From Rhizobium sp. LC145 (GTDB taxonomy: Bacteria; Pseudomonadota; Alphaproteobacteria; Rhizobiales; Rhizobiaceae): a stretch of DNA of 64,000 bases. Position 1 is the stretch's first letter; every line of letters starts with the position of its first letter. Made by a program: the position numbers and the translations under genes. The DNA lies in assembly GCF_001005825.1 (NCBI RefSeq), contig NZ_LBHV01000002.1, positions 186,001 to 250,000 of the forward strand. Reading direction: 5' to 3'. Positions 34,633 through 44,289 of this stretch are shown here, in pieces. A model generated the notes under the pieces. That model was given only the letters and a program-made list of their open reading frames with translations, was not told the origin of the DNA and did not search any database.

Positions 34633-35379
34633 TCAGTGCGTTGTCACGCCCAATTCGTCGAGGAGCAGCGGCCTCAGTTCGCCCGGAGCATGCTCGGCGG
34701 GCCGGTAGGAGGCAGCGATCTGTCCGGAACGCATGACAAGAATGCGGTCGGCGAGGACGACAGCCTCATCCACATCATGGGTCACGATCAGTACGCCCGG
34801 GCGATGCCGGGAGACCAGTTCGCGGACAAGCACATGCATCTTGATGCGGGTCAGCGCATCGAGCGCGGCAAACGGTTCATCAAGCAGGAGCAGTTTCGGA
34901 TCGCGTACCAAAGCCCGAGCAAGCGCGACGCGCTGCGCCTGTCCGCCGGACAGATTGCGCGGCCAGTCGTCTTCCCGCCCGGCAAGCCCGACTTCCCCAA
35001 GCGCGCGTGAGGCGCCGTCTTTGCCGATCGCCTTTTCGTTGCCGAGCGCGACGTTCTCCCAGACCGAGGCCCAGGGGAGCAGGCGATGCTCTTGGAAAAC
35101 CACCGCCGGTCGGCCGGGTGCTTCGATGCGCCCCGCATCCGGGGCATCGAGGCCGGCAAGGGCGCGCAACAGAGTGGTCTTCCCGCAACCGCTTTCGCCA
35201 AGAAGGGCGACGAACTCTCCCTTTCGTATTGTGATATCCAGGGACTTGATGACCAGACGCTCACCATAGCGCCGCTCCAACCCGGAAACGGAAACGGCCA
35301 GCGGCACGTTGAGAAACGGATCGCTCTCTGCCGGTGCGTTGATGGCAATCGACTTGGCAATGTTGACGAGCTTGTTCAT
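34633..35379 (-). CDS. ssuB: Sulfonate-type ABC transporter ATP-binding protein
   Basis: Cytoplasmic ATPase of 248 residues. Walker A LLGESGCGKTTLLRALAGLD (about 54-73), signature NLSGGQAQRVALARAL (near 143), Walker B LLLLDEPFAALDALT (near 167) and switch VTHDVDEAVVLADRILVM (near 200). The short Q-loop segment VFQEHRLLPWASVWENVALG is typical of the SsuB/TauB group. Its start overlaps the ssuC stop by one base, showing coupling. Forms the importer with SsuC and SsuA. Confidence 0.9.
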   Translation of the reverse strand: MNKLVNIAKSIAINAPAESDPFLNVPLAVSVSGLERRYGERLVIKSLDITIRKGEFVALLGESGCGKTTLLRALAGLDAPDAGRIEAPGRPAVVFQEHRLLPWASVWENVALGNEKAIGKDGASRALGEVGLAGREDDWPRNLSGGQAQRVALARALVRDPKLLLLDEPFAALDALTRIKMHVLVRELVSRHRPGVLIVTHDVDEAVVLADRILVMRSGQIAASYRPAEHAPGELRPLLLDELGVTTH

Positions 35380-36215
35380 CAGCGTGCTCCCTTTGCGAAA
35401 TTCGGATGCCAGCCAAGCAACCTGGTTTCGAGCAGGCGCGCGAGCGCATCCGCACCGACGCCGATGACCGAGTAGATGATGATCGTCAGAAGGATCACGT
35501 CGGTTTGTAGGAACTCACGCGCGTCCATTGCCAGGAAGCCAATTCCCTTGGTGGTCGCCAGCGTTTCGGCAATCACCAGGGCTAGCCAGGCATGCGCCAG
35601 CGCATAACGGACACCGGTCAAAATGGAGGGCATGGCGCCCGGAAGAATGATCCGTCTGACAATCGCCGGCCAGTTCATACCGGTGACTTTCGCCAGTTCC
35701 ATCAGTTTCGGATCGATCTGTCGTACGCCCAGAACCGTGTTGATGTAGATCGGGAAGAGAACGGCGAGCGACACGAGAAAAATCTTGCCGCCTTCATCGA
35801 CGCCGAACCAGACGATGACCAGGGGGAGCATCGCCAGAAAGGGTATGGCACGGATCATCTGGATTGAACGGTCGAGAAGGGCATGCGCGAGCGGCGAAAA
35901 CCCAACCGCGACGCCCAACGCGAACCCGATGCTGCCGCCAATCGCGAAACCCGCTGTGGCCCGCAGCAACGACGCCCCGAGGTGAACGAACAGTTCTCCT
36001 GTTATCGCAAGCTGCCAGCCGGTTTCGGCAACCCGGCTTGGAGCAGGCATCACCTGCGATGCGATCAACCCAAGCTGTGATGCGGCTTCCCAAAGGCACA
36101 GAAGCAGAAGCGGCGCCAACCAGGACAGCACCGAATACAATGTCGCTTTCCTGATTGCGAAGCCGGAGCGGCTATCGGCGGAAAAATCCTGCAGAGGCGA
36201 ACTGATTTCAGCCAT
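35379..36215 (-). CDS. ssuC: Sulfonate-type ABC transporter permease
   Basis: Inner-membrane subunit of 278 residues with about six helices (SWLAPLLLLCLWEAASQLGL at about 31-50, then ATAGFAIGGSIGFALGVAVG near 86). The family loop for the ATPase is LMELAKVTGMNWPAIVRRII, with LPGAMPSILTGVR following (about 170-203). It is the first gene of the operon ssuC-ssuB-ssuA-LLM-DszC-like-rhodanese, so the promoter should lie in 36216-36300. GGGACGGGG before the ATG is a usable ribosome site. Confidence 0.9.
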   Translation of the reverse strand: MAEISSPLQDFSADSRSGFAIRKATLYSVLSWLAPLLLLCLWEAASQLGLIASQVMPAPSRVAETGWQLAITGELFVHLGASLLRATAGFAIGGSIGFALGVAVGFSPLAHALLDRSIQMIRAIPFLAMLPLVIVWFGVDEGGKIFLVSLAVLFPIYINTVLGVRQIDPKLMELAKVTGMNWPAIVRRIILPGAMPSILTGVRYALAHAWLALVIAETLATTKGIGFLAMDAREFLQTDVILLTIIIYSVIGVGADALARLLETRLLGWHPNFAKGAR

Positions 36216-36739
36216 ATCCCCGTCCCTTGATTGGAGTATTAGCCATAAACACTATCGATTTAGTAGAGATTTGGATGATAGGCCGTTCTGAACTTCGCGT
36301 TCAGTTGGAAAAGTTTGATGCGTGCTATTGGGGCCGCTGGGGAACAATTTTCCACGGAAGCGGAATTGCAGGTCGTTCGGCCGTCATCGCCGGCAGCCGG
36401 CCGTTCACCGGATTCGAGCGGTGCGGTTTTCTCGCTCCGACAGCCTCTTCACTCGACTAGAGCCGACGGTATCGTTGCGGGATAGAATTGCATCGGTTCA
36501 GATACGGTTCCCAGCATCATGGCATAGACAGCCATCGGCGGCGCGGCGCAATGCCGGGGGTTGCTTCAGGTCACCGGGAGAGAAGCATTCATGAAATGAG
36601 GTAAGCATCGTGCTTAAGCAGTTTTCTCACTCAACTCAGGCTGCCGACGGCCGATTTGCGTGCGTCTGGAAAGGTGCCGTTAACCTTTATTTTTTACCTC
36701 ATTGATGCACCCACCTGTCTCGTATTTCGTCGGTCCCCC
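36216..36739. other. Divergent promoter region between ssuC and the ftsK-like gene
   Basis: No gene is supported in these 524 bases. An inverted repeat CTGAAC/GTTCAG with a 5-base loop lies at 36288-36304, 73-89 bases upstream of ssuC, and could bind a regulator. The rest shows no clear structure. Confidence 0.45.
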
Positions 36740-39136
36740 ATGCAGTTCTCCCGTAGCAATTTTCAAAAGAGTTCTGGTTCGTCTCAGCCTGACGATGGTG
36801 AAGAGGAGACGGCGCCGGAGGTGTATTTCCCACGCCCGCCGTCGGTCGATCCCAATCAGGTGAGCATCGAGGAGGCGCCTTGGCAGTCCGCCTTTACGCT
36901 TGCGCCAAACGTAAGATTCACCCGCACGCCAGAAAGCGCGCTGACTCGCGCAAAACATGGTGGCGAGCAGGTTGAAGCCCCCGCAGAACAACGCTTCATC
37001 GAGATGTCGTCGGACGTTTATCTGACCTCCGCGTCTGGCCGGTACGCAGCCAATGAACAGCCTCCCGCCGGCGTGATTGCCGAGCTGGAACAAATTGCCT
37101 CCGTCATGCGGCAAGCGGTAGTCGAGGAGCGGGTAGAGATCGTAGAGGAGAGCAGCGAATTGGCCAGCGAAGCCATCACCATCGATCAGGTTGAGCCGGC
37201 TGTAATGACACGTCCGGAATTGGCAATCTCGGACCATGCCTTCTGGGAGGTCATGCCCTTCGATATCGAGGTCGAGGAGGCGACTGCTGCTGTCGAGAAA
37301 GCCCCCGCCCCGGCACATGAGGCGCCTCGACGCCTGCTCGATTCCTCCGTCAACTCGGTGACGGCCCTTTATCGCGAAGTCGCGCAAAGCGCTCGGCCCA
37401 CCGCGGTGGCGACAAGATCCAGAAGCATCCAGCCGATGCCTTCATTCCGGCCTGCACCTGTCCAGCCATCGGCGCCGGCAGTCCTGTCTGCTGTGCGTGA
37501 GCCGGCGCCGGCCATGCAAACCGTTTGCCCCACCCTGGAGACCACTACGGCGACGGAACTGCCGCGACCCCGGCCTCGGGTTCCCGTGGTCGCGGAATAT
37601 GAATTCCCGCCGATTTCCCTGCTTCAGCAGCCGGTGGGAGACCGCGGCCAGGCCATGCAGCCAGATGCGCTGCAACAGAGCGCCGGTCTCCTCGAAAGCA
37701 TATTGGAGGATTTCGGCGTCCGTGGCGAAATCATAGACGTCCGCCCCGGTCCCGTCGTCACCCTCTACGAGTTCGAACCGGCTCCGGGAGTAAAATCCTC
37801 CCGGGTCATCGGCCTGGCAGACGACATCGCCCGTTCGATGTCGGCGCTCTCGGCGCGTGTTGCCGTGGTACCAGGCCGTAACGTCATCGGCATTGAGCTC
37901 CCGAACGCAACTCGTGAGACGGTCTATTTCCGCGAACTCATCGAATGCGAGGACTATTGGGAGACGAAGCATCGCCTCGCGCTCTGCCTTGGCAAGACGA
38001 TCGGCGGCGAGCCGGTGATCGCCGAACTTGCCAAAATGCCACATCTGCTCGTCGCGGGCACGACCGGTTCGGGCAAGTCGGTTGCGATCAACACCATGAT
38101 CCTGTCGCTCCTTTACCGGTTGCGCCCGGAAGAATGCCGGCTGATCATGATTGATCCCAAAATGCTCGAGCTTTCCGTCTATGACGGCATTCCGCATCTT
38201 TTGACGCCCGTCGTCACCGATCCGAGAAAAGCCGTGTTGGCGCTGAAATGGGCCGTACGCGAGATGGAGGACCGCTATCGCAAGATGTCCCGCCTCGGCG
38301 TCCGCAATATCGACGGTTACAATCAACGAGCGGCGCAGGCGCGGGAAAAGGGCGAGGTCATCACCGTTAGCGTCCAGTCGGGCTTCGACCGCACAACAGG
38401 TGAAATCGTCTACGAGGAGCAGGAACTCGATCTTTCGCCGATGCCCTATATCGTGGTGATCGTCGACGAAATGGCCGATCTCATGATGGTGGCCGGCAAG
38501 GATATCGAAGGCGCGATCCAGCGGCTGGCGCAGATGGCGCGCGCCGCCGGCATCCATCTCATCATGGCGACCCAGCGTCCGTCGGTCGATGTCATCACCG
38601 GCACCATCAAGGCGAACTTCCCCACCCGCATTTCCTTCCAGGTGACCTCCAAGATCGACAGCCGCACCATTCTCGGCGAACAGGGCGCGGAACATCTCCT
38701 TGGCCAGGGCGACATGCTGCACATGGCCGGCGGCGGACGGATTTCCCGCGTCCACGGACCCTTCGTCTCCGATGCGGAAGTGGAACAGGTCGTCCGCCAT
38801 CTCAAGACGCAAGGACAACCCGACTATCTCGGTACGGTGACCGAGGACGAAGGCGAGGGCGACGAGGAGGGCGCGGTTCAAGAGGCCGTCTTCGACAAGG
38901 GCGCGATTGCCGGCGAGGATGGCGACGAGCTTTACGAGCGGGCGGTCAAGATCGTCATGAAGGATCGCAAATGCTCCACCTCCTATATCCAGCGTCGCTT
39001 GTCGATCGGCTATAACAAAGCCGCCTCCCTGGTCGAGCGGATGGAGCAGGAAGGCCTGGTCGGTCCGGCCAACCATGTCGGCAAGCGCGAGATCATCAGG
39101 GGACCGGGCATGGCCGTTCCGGACGATACCGAATGA
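36740..39136 (+). CDS. FtsK/SpoIIIE-type DNA translocase lacking the membrane domain
   Basis: Hexameric DNA pump, 798 residues from the ATG at 36740 (a TTG-started frame from 36656 is also open; neither has a clear ribosome site). The first 300 residues are acidic and Pro/Ala/Glu-rich with no membrane helix, unlike division FtsK. The motor follows: FtsK alpha/beta with Walker [16 protein letters not shown] near 437, Walker [15 protein letters not shown] near 571 and [20 protein letters not shown] near 611. The C-terminal gamma winged helix ([20 protein letters not shown] near 745) would read KOPS sites. It is probably a paralogue of the septal FtsK; a soluble translocase would need another anchor or act elsewhere. 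Confidence 0.88.
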   Translation: MQFSRSNFQKSSGSSQPDDGEEETAPEVYFPRPPSVDPNQVSIEEAPWQSAFTLAPNVRFTRTPESALTRAKHGGEQVEAPAEQRFIEMSSDVYLTSASGRYAANEQPPAGVIAELEQIASVMRQAVVEERVEIVEESSELASEAITIDQVEPAVMTRPELAISDHAFWEVMPFDIEVEEATAAVEKAPAPAHEAPRRLLDSSVNSVTALYREVAQSARPTAVATRSRSIQPMPSFRPAPVQPSAPAVLSAVREPAPAMQTVCPTLETTTATELPRPRPRVPVVAEYEFPPISLLQQPVGDRGQAMQPDALQQSAGLLESILEDFGVRGEIIDVRPGPVVTLYEFEPAPGVKSSRVIGLADDIARSMSALSARVAVVPGRNVIGIELPNATRETVYFRELIECEDYWETKHRLALCLGKTIGGEPVIAELAKMPHLLVAGTTGSGKSVAINTMILSLLYRLRPEECRLIMIDPKMLELSVYDGIPHLLTPVVTDPRKAVLALKWAVREMEDRYRKMSRLGVRNIDGYNQRAAQAREKGEVITVSVQSGFDRTTGEIVYEEQELDLSPMPYIVVIVDEMADLMMVAGKDIEGAIQRLAQMARAAGIHLIMATQRPSVDVITGTIKANFPTRISFQVTSKIDSRTILGEQGAEHLLGQGDMLHMAGGGRISRVHGPFVSDAEVEQVVRHLKTQGQPDYLGTVTEDEGEGDEEGAVQEAVFDKGAIAGEDGDELYERAVKIVMKDRKCSTSYIQRRLSIGYNKAASLVERMEQEGLVGPANHVGKREIIRGPGMAVPDDTE

Positions 39137-39221
39137 TGGGGCAGACGCGCCGACTGTGAAGATAAAGCTGCCGCTCTGTCCATCTCGCCCGTTGGCAGTC
39201 AAGGAATGAGCGGCCGCTCCA

Positions 39222-40385
39222 TCAGGCCTTCAGCCAGTCGGGCGCCAGCCGGACATATTTGATGGCTCGGCGATGGAAGGTGAAGGCAAGGTGCAACGTG
39301 CCGTCCTGATCCTCCAGAAGCACCGGATAGGAAAGCTCCTTATTCTGGCCGTCCACCGAGTTGTTCGAAAGGCACGTGCCGGGGCCCTCTTCCACCAGCT
39401 TGCGGACGGGAAAAGTTCTTCCGTCGTCCGATGAGAAGCAGAGCGTCAGCGGTGCGCGCGGCACGCCCCAGATGGGCTCGATCCCGCCGTCAGAATCGGG
39501 CCGGTCGTCCTCCTCACCGAGTTCGTCATAAAGGGATGCGCGCCGGTCTTTGGAATAGGCGGTGGAGATTGGGTTGCAGAGGAGCGCAATCCGACCATCC
39601 CGCAGGCGAATGGCATTGATGGAGGAATTGTTGTTGGGAACATCCGTCGCTTCCGGCACGCTCCAGGTTTCGCCGCCATCCTCGCTCGTTGTTCGATAGA
39701 CGAAATCGGCTTGCCGCCGGCGGAAGAAGGCTGCCATTTTCGAGCCACCAAGGGGCACGATTGTCATGTGCACGCAGCCGAGGGACTGCGGCACGTGAAC
39801 GACGCGCCAGGTGATGCCCTTGTCGTCGCTGATCGCCAAGGCCGCCGTGTCGTGGCTGCCGTTCCACTTGGCTCCGTGCTTCGCCTTGCACAGGAAGAGC
39901 GGCAGGAGAAGCGCGCCGTCGCCTCGGCGTGCGATCGGCGCGCGAATGAAGGTGCCGCGCGGCAGTGGCAGAGTTTTCGAGCTGCCGGATGTCACGCTTT
40001 CGCTGGCAAGACGCAGCGGGCGAGACTTGACCTCGCTCCCCTCCTGGTTTCCCGAAACCTGCGAGGTATGGAAGAGGACGAGCCCGCCATCATCATCCAC
40101 CCAGAGCACCGGGTTCTGCTCCGAGCGCGCGGGATCATCCGTCACTTGCGATGGAGCAGTCCAGCGGTCGCTGCCGGGGATCAGCCGAGTGACGTGGATC
40201 GAAATATCGGATTTGCCCTCGAGCGTTCCCCCGAACCATGCACAGCCGAGGCTGCCGTCCGGCAGCCATGCCAGGAAGGCGGCATGATTTTGAATTGCCG
40301 GGGAGGGAAGGAAAGCCTCAGAGCGCCCGCCGCCAAGATCGGTAATCACCCCGTTCATCCGACCCTCGATTTCCTCCGGGGACAT
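39222..40385 (-). CDS. Sialidase-fold (BNR/Asp-box) protein
   Basis: Six-bladed beta-propeller protein of 387 residues in the BNR_2 group. Asp-box-like repeats are visible: SDDKGITWRVV, SEDGGETWSVP and SSDDGRTFPVR (roughly residues 190, 255 and 320), each S-x-D-x-G-x-T-W/F. There is no signal peptide, so it should act in the cytoplasm on imported oligosaccharide. The start at 40385 has GAGGAGGAGAG upstream; a longer open frame to 40574 is unsupported. True sialidase activity is not assured, as the family has many glycosidase and unknown members. A TTGWCAA motif lies 56 bases upstream. It diverges from the peptide-type importer. Confidence 0.8.
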   Translation of the reverse strand: MSPEEIEGRMNGVITDLGGGRSEAFLPSPAIQNHAAFLAWLPDGSLGCAWFGGTLEGKSDISIHVTRLIPGSDRWTAPSQVTDDPARSEQNPVLWVDDDGGLVLFHTSQVSGNQEGSEVKSRPLRLASESVTSGSSKTLPLPRGTFIRAPIARRGDGALLLPLFLCKAKHGAKWNGSHDTAALAISDDKGITWRVVHVPQSLGCVHMTIVPLGGSKMAAFFRRRQADFVYRTTSEDGGETWSVPEATDVPNNNSSINAIRLRDGRIALLCNPISTAYSKDRRASLYDELGEEDDRPDSDGGIEPIWGVPRAPLTLCFSSDDGRTFPVRKLVEEGPGTCLSNNSVDGQNKELSYPVLLEDQDGTLHLAFTFHRRAIKYVRLAPDWLKA

Positions 40386-40440
40386 CGTTCTCTCCTCCTC
40401 AAATCGGACGCTATGATGGGGAACATCTGCATTATCCAAA

Positions 40441-40454
40441 ATGTTGTCAAGTTG
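40441..40454. promoter_or_regulatory. Candidate GntR operator A (sialidase-like gene)
   Basis: ATGTTGTCAAGTTG, one of four similar 14-mers (consensus AWGTTGWCAASTTR) in the promoters of this cluster. It lies 56 bases upstream of the sialidase-like start. Confidence 0.5.
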
Positions 40455-40564
40455 GAATTTCATGTCTATGTCGACGCCTACTACTTTTAATCTATTGGAA
40501 AACATGGATGAAAATCCAAAATCTGTCACCGGGTAGTGCTTGATGAATGACGATTTCATGTTAC

Positions 40565-40578
40565 CAGTTGACATGTTG
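40565..40578. promoter_or_regulatory. Candidate GntR operator D (between sialidase-like and importer genes)
   Basis: CAGTTGACATGTTG, the weakest of the four cluster motifs, overlapped on its 5' side by TTACCAG (40561-40567), which also flanks the motif at 47402. It lies 282 bases before the importer binding protein. Confidence 0.4.
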
Positions 40579-40859
40579 GCAAGAAAAACGTCAATCTTGG
40601 CGCATTGGAAAATGGAGGTTCAGCGGCAAACCGGCCTGCCGGCACAAATTTCTCGCAAGAGCACCGGGTGACGGCAGTCCACATCTTTACAGGGTGTCAA
40701 GCCGCGGCAGCCGCGGAGGAAGCCATCGTCCATAAGAATAATCGCGCTCGCCGCAGTGGCGATGATCGACGATGACGCGCATATCTTGCCGGTGGCCTGA
40801 TCGACAGGTTTTCCGGCGAAAGCTTTGGTGTTAACCCGCCGTGATCAGGGAGGATCACT

Positions 40860-42374
40860 ATGAAACGCAGTCTCATGTTATTGGGCGCCGCTCTCCTGAG
40901 TGCCGTTCACCTAGCCATGCCGGCATCGGCGCAAAACGCCTCCAGGGACGTCACCATCGTTCTCGGCGAGGGCGTCGACCTCATGGAGCCGTGCATGTCC
41001 ACCCGCTCGAATATCGGGCGCGTGCTGCTGCAGAACATCAATGAAACCCTGACGGAATTCGATGTCGTCGGCGACAAGGGGCTGATGCCGCGGCTGGCGG
41101 AAAGCTGGGATCAGCAGAACGACAACACCTGGCGCTTCCATCTGCGCAAGAACGTCAAGTTCTCCAATGGCTCGGATTTCGACGCGGAGGATGTAAAGCA
41201 TTCGATCGACCGCGCCATGAGCAAGGATCTGAGCTGCGAGACACCTCGCTATTTCGGCTCGACCAAGATCACCGCGACCGTGGTCGATCCTTCCACGATC
41301 GATATCACCGCCGAGCCGAAACAGGCGATCCTTCCCCTTTTGATGTCGATCGTGACGATCGTACCATCCGACACGCCGGTGGAATTCGTCCGTGACCCGA
41401 TCGGCACCGGCCCCTACAAGATGACCGCGTGGAATGTCGGCCAGAACATTGTGCTCGAGCGTCGCGGCGATTATTGGGGTGATGCGCCCCAGGTGGAGAA
41501 AGCCACCTACGTCTTCCGCACCGATCCGGCTGTCGCGGCAGCCATGGTGCAGACGGGTGAGGCCGACATCGCGCCGAGCATTTCGGTAACCGACGCCACC
41601 AATGCGGAGACCGATCAGGCCTATCCCAATTCGGAAGTCTTCTACATGCGCATCGATCAGGGCAAGCCGCCCCTTCAGGACAAGCGCATCCGCGAAGCCC
41701 TGAACCTGGCGATCGACCGGCAGGCCTTCGTCGGCACGCTGGTCCCGGCCGAGACCACGCTCGCCACCGCCATGGTGCCGCCAACGACGCTGGGCTTCAA
41801 CAAGGACATCAAACCCTGGCCCTTCGATCCTGAGAAGGCCAAGGCGCTGGTAGCCGAGGCGAAGGCCGATGGTATCGCCGTCGATTCCAAGATCACGCTG
41901 ATCGGCCGCAGCAATCTCTTCCCGAATGTGCTCGAAGTGATGGAAGCAATCCAGAGCATGCTCACCGATGTCGGCCTCAATGTCGATCTGCAGATGTATG
42001 AGGTGGCCGAGTTCGAAGACATCTACGGCAAGCCCTTCGCCGAAGACCGCACCGCGCAGCTCGTTGCCGCGCAGCACGACAATGCCCGCGGCGACCCGGT
42101 CTTCTCGATGTTCTTCAAGTATCACAGCAACGGGCCGCAGTCGGGCTTCTCCGATCCGAAGGTCGACCAGATGATCGAGGAGGCGACGGCTGCGACCGGC
42201 GAAGACCGCGCCAAAAAGTGGTCCGAGTTGTTCGCCTATCTCAACAACGATGTGGTCGCGGACGTGCTGCTCTTCAATCAGGTCAGCTTCGCCCGCGTCA
42301 ACCCGCGCGTGGCCTTCAAGCCGACGATCGCGACCAACAGCCAGCTGCAGCTGTCCCAGGTCGGCTTCAAATAA
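40860..42374 (+). CDS. Dipeptide/oligosaccharide-type ABC transporter substrate-binding protein (family 5)
   Basis: Periplasmic binding protein of 504 residues, DppA/OppA fold, Sec signal MLLGAALLSAVHLAMPASAQ with cleavage near residue 25. Family signs are LAESWDQQNDNTWRFHLRKN (about 80-99), VKFSNGSDFDAEDVKHSIDR next, and VRDPIGTGPYKMTAWNVGQN near 178. Family 5 proteins bind peptides, but several carry sialic acid or oligosaccharides. It begins a four-gene importer operon and is followed by a hairpin at 42383-42411. With the sialidase-fold and aldolase neighbours, a sugar-type ligand is more likely than a peptide; that is inference. Confidence 0.88.
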   Translation: MKRSLMLLGAALLSAVHLAMPASAQNASRDVTIVLGEGVDLMEPCMSTRSNIGRVLLQNINETLTEFDVVGDKGLMPRLAESWDQQNDNTWRFHLRKNVKFSNGSDFDAEDVKHSIDRAMSKDLSCETPRYFGSTKITATVVDPSTIDITAEPKQAILPLLMSIVTIVPSDTPVEFVRDPIGTGPYKMTAWNVGQNIVLERRGDYWGDAPQVEKATYVFRTDPAVAAAMVQTGEADIAPSISVTDATNAETDQAYPNSEVFYMRIDQGKPPLQDKRIREALNLAIDRQAFVGTLVPAETTLATAMVPPTTLGFNKDIKPWPFDPEKAKALVAEAKADGIAVDSKITLIGRSNLFPNVLEVMEAIQSMLTDVGLNVDLQMYEVAEFEDIYGKPFAEDRTAQLVAAQHDNARGDPVFSMFFKYHSNGPQSGFSDPKVDQMIEEATAATGEDRAKKWSELFAYLNNDVVADVLLFNQVSFARVNPRVAFKPTIATNSQLQLSQVGFK

Positions 42375-42382
42375 GCGTAAAC

Positions 42383-42411
42383 GGAAGGCGCGGCGGTCCG
42401 CTGCGCCTTCC
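42383..42411 (+). promoter_or_regulatory. Hairpin between binding-protein and permease genes
   Basis: Arms GGAAGGCGCGGC (42383-42394) and GCTGCGCCTTCC (42400-42411) match at 11 of 12 positions over a 5-base loop. There is no strong T run, so it is more likely an mRNA-stabilising or attenuating hairpin, raising the binding protein over the permeases, than a full terminator. Confidence 0.65.
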
Positions 42412-42431
42412 TTCTGCATGAGGAGAAGGCA

Positions 42432-43346
42432 ATGCGAAAACTCATTCTCGGCCGGGTTCTCTCGAGCTTCTTTTCGCTCGCCGCATTGGTCGTAATGGTG
42501 TTCTTCCTGTCGCGACTGACGGGCGATCCCGCGGCCCTATTCCTGCCGAGAGAGGCGACGCAGGAAATGCTCGACAATTTCCGGCGCCTGCACGGTCTGA
42601 ACGATCCGCTGATCGTGCAATTCGGCCGCTATGTCTGGGATCTCCTCCATCTCGATTTCGGTCAGTCTCTACGCCAGGCCCGCCCGGCGATAGATGTTGT
42701 TTTCGAAGGCTTTGCCTGGACCTTCCAGCTCGCCGCCATCACCATTGCGCTCGTCTCCATCGCCGCGATCGTGATCGGGTCACTTGCCGCTTTCCGGCCT
42801 GGCGGCATATTTGACCGCTTCGCATCCGTGGTCTCTCTGATCGGGGCGTCCGCTCCGGACTTCTGGGTGGCGATCGTCGCCATCGTCGTTTTCGCCGTCA
42901 ATTTCGCCTGGCTACCGACCTCTGGCACAGGAACCGTGTGGCATTGGATACTGCCGGTAGCCGTCCTGTTCATTCGTCCCTTCGGGCTCATCTTGCAGAT
43001 CGTCCGCGGGTCGATGATCCAGTCCTTCGGATCGCTCTATGTGAAGACCGCGCGGGCAAAGGGCGTGGGCAATACGTCGATCATCTTCGTTCATACGCTG
43101 CGCAACGCCATGCTGCCGGTAATCACGGTGATCGGGGACCAGGCAGCCGCCATGCTCAACGGGGCGGTGATCATCGAGACGATTTTCGGTTTTCCGGGTG
43201 TCGGCAAGCTGATGATCGATTCCATCCTGCAGCGGGATTTCAACGTCGTGCTCGCCGCGATCATGGTGACCGCGCTTGCAATCTTCGTCATGAATCTCCT
43301 GATCGACATCGCCTACGCGATCCTCGATCCGCGCGTCCGGACCTAA
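42432..43346 (+). CDS. ABC transporter permease, DppB-like
   Basis: Inner-membrane permease of 304 residues with about six helices; MRKLILGRVLSSFFSLAALV at the N-terminus and the family segment RLTGDPAALFLPREATQEML (about 27-46), then NDFRRLHGLNDPLI-like sequence. The EAA-type loop TARAKGVGNTSIIFVHTLRN (about 203-222) ends NAMLPVITVIG. The following permease starts after four bases. Confidence 0.92.
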   Translation: MRKLILGRVLSSFFSLAALVVMVFFLSRLTGDPAALFLPREATQEMLDNFRRLHGLNDPLIVQFGRYVWDLLHLDFGQSLRQARPAIDVVFEGFAWTFQLAAITIALVSIAAIVIGSLAAFRPGGIFDRFASVVSLIGASAPDFWVAIVAIVVFAVNFAWLPTSGTGTVWHWILPVAVLFIRPFGLILQIVRGSMIQSFGSLYVKTARAKGVGNTSIIFVHTLRNAMLPVITVIGDQAAAMLNGAVIIETIFGFPGVGKLMIDSILQRDFNVVLAAIMVTALAIFVMNLLIDIAYAILDPRVRT

Positions 43347-43350
43347 GGCC

Positions 43351-44289
43351 ATGACCATGACCCAGACTCTGCCGGGAACCTCAACGCAAGCCGAAGTCCA
43401 GCAGAAAGGCCGGATCAGGGGTGTGCTCGGCATGCTTTGGCGAGACAAGTTCGCCCTTGCCGCGACCATTTTCCTGTTGGTCGTCATTTTCTGCGCGGTG
43501 TGCGGCCCCATGCTGATGGGGGATGCCGCGCTGAGCCAGAACCTGCGCGGCCGCAACGCCCCGCCCTTCAGCATTGCGAATGGCTGGTTCTATGTGCTCG
43601 GATCGGATTCCCTCGGCCGGCCGCTACTTCCGCGCGTCGTGGTGGCCGCGCAGAACACGATGCTGATCGCGGCAGGTGCGGTGCTCTGCTCCTCAATCAT
43701 CGGCGCGCTGCTCGGCCTGGTGGCGGGTTATGCCTCCAGTCGGGTCGGCAATGTCATTCTGCGCCTGGCGGACGTGATCATGTCCTTCCCCTCGCTGCTG
43801 CTTGCCGTCGTCGTGCTCTATATCCTGGCGCCTTCGGTGGGAAACCTCGTCATCGTGCTGGCGATCACGCGTATCCCTGTCTATCTGCGCACCACCAGGG
43901 CGGAGGTCATGGAGATCCGCCAGCGCATGTTCGTAGAAGCGGCCGAAGTCATGGGCGCTTCGCCGGCGCGCATCGTCTTCCGGCACATCCTGCCGATGGT
44001 GATCCCGACGCTGGTGACGATCGCCACGCTCGATTTCGCCTTCGTCATGCTCGCGGAGAGTTCGCTTTCCTTTCTCGGCATCGGCATTCAACCGCCGCAG
44101 ATCACCTGGGGCTTGATGGTGAGTCAGGGCAGGCAATATCTTGCGACCGCGTGGTGGCTGGCCTTCTGGCCAGGCCTCGCGATCATTCTCACGACCATGT
44201 CGCTCAACCTTCTCTCCAACTGGATGCGCATCGCGCTTGACCCCACGCAAAGATGGCGTCTCGAGATCGGAGGAAAGTCCAATGGCTGA
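43351..44289 (+). CDS. ABC transporter permease, DppC-like
   Basis: Inner-membrane permease of 312 residues. The family opening (WRDKFALAATIFLLVVIFCA, about 29-48), LGSDSLGRPLLPRVVVAAQN (near 84) and the EAA loop EAAEVMGASPARIVFRHILP (near 197) are intact, with a PPQITWGLMVSQG segment near 250. Its end overlaps the ATPase start by eight bases. It pairs with the DppB-like subunit. Confidence 0.92.
   Translation: MTMTQTLPGTSTQAEVQQKGRIRGVLGMLWRDKFALAATIFLLVVIFCAVCGPMLMGDAALSQNLRGRNAPPFSIANGWFYVLGSDSLGRPLLPRVVVAAQNTMLIAAGAVLCSSIIGALLGLVAGYASSRVGNVILRLADVIMSFPSLLLAVVVLYILAPSVGNLVIVLAITRIPVYLRTTRAEVMEIRQRMFVEAAEVMGASPARIVFRHILPMVIPTLVTIATLDFAFVMLAESSLSFLGIGIQPPQITWGLMVSQGRQYLATAWWLAFWPGLAIILTTMSLNLLSNWMRIALDPTQRWRLEIGGKSNG

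Noticed and set aside
37442-39202. A 586-codon open frame antisense to the ftsK-like gene
   Set aside because: It mirrors a gene with clear FtsK motifs; high third-position GC commonly opens the opposite strand. The translation has no recognisable motifs.
40911-42419. A 502-codon open frame antisense to the family 5 binding protein
   Set aside because: Same shadow effect; the plus strand has a signal peptide and family motifs, the minus translation is compositionally odd.
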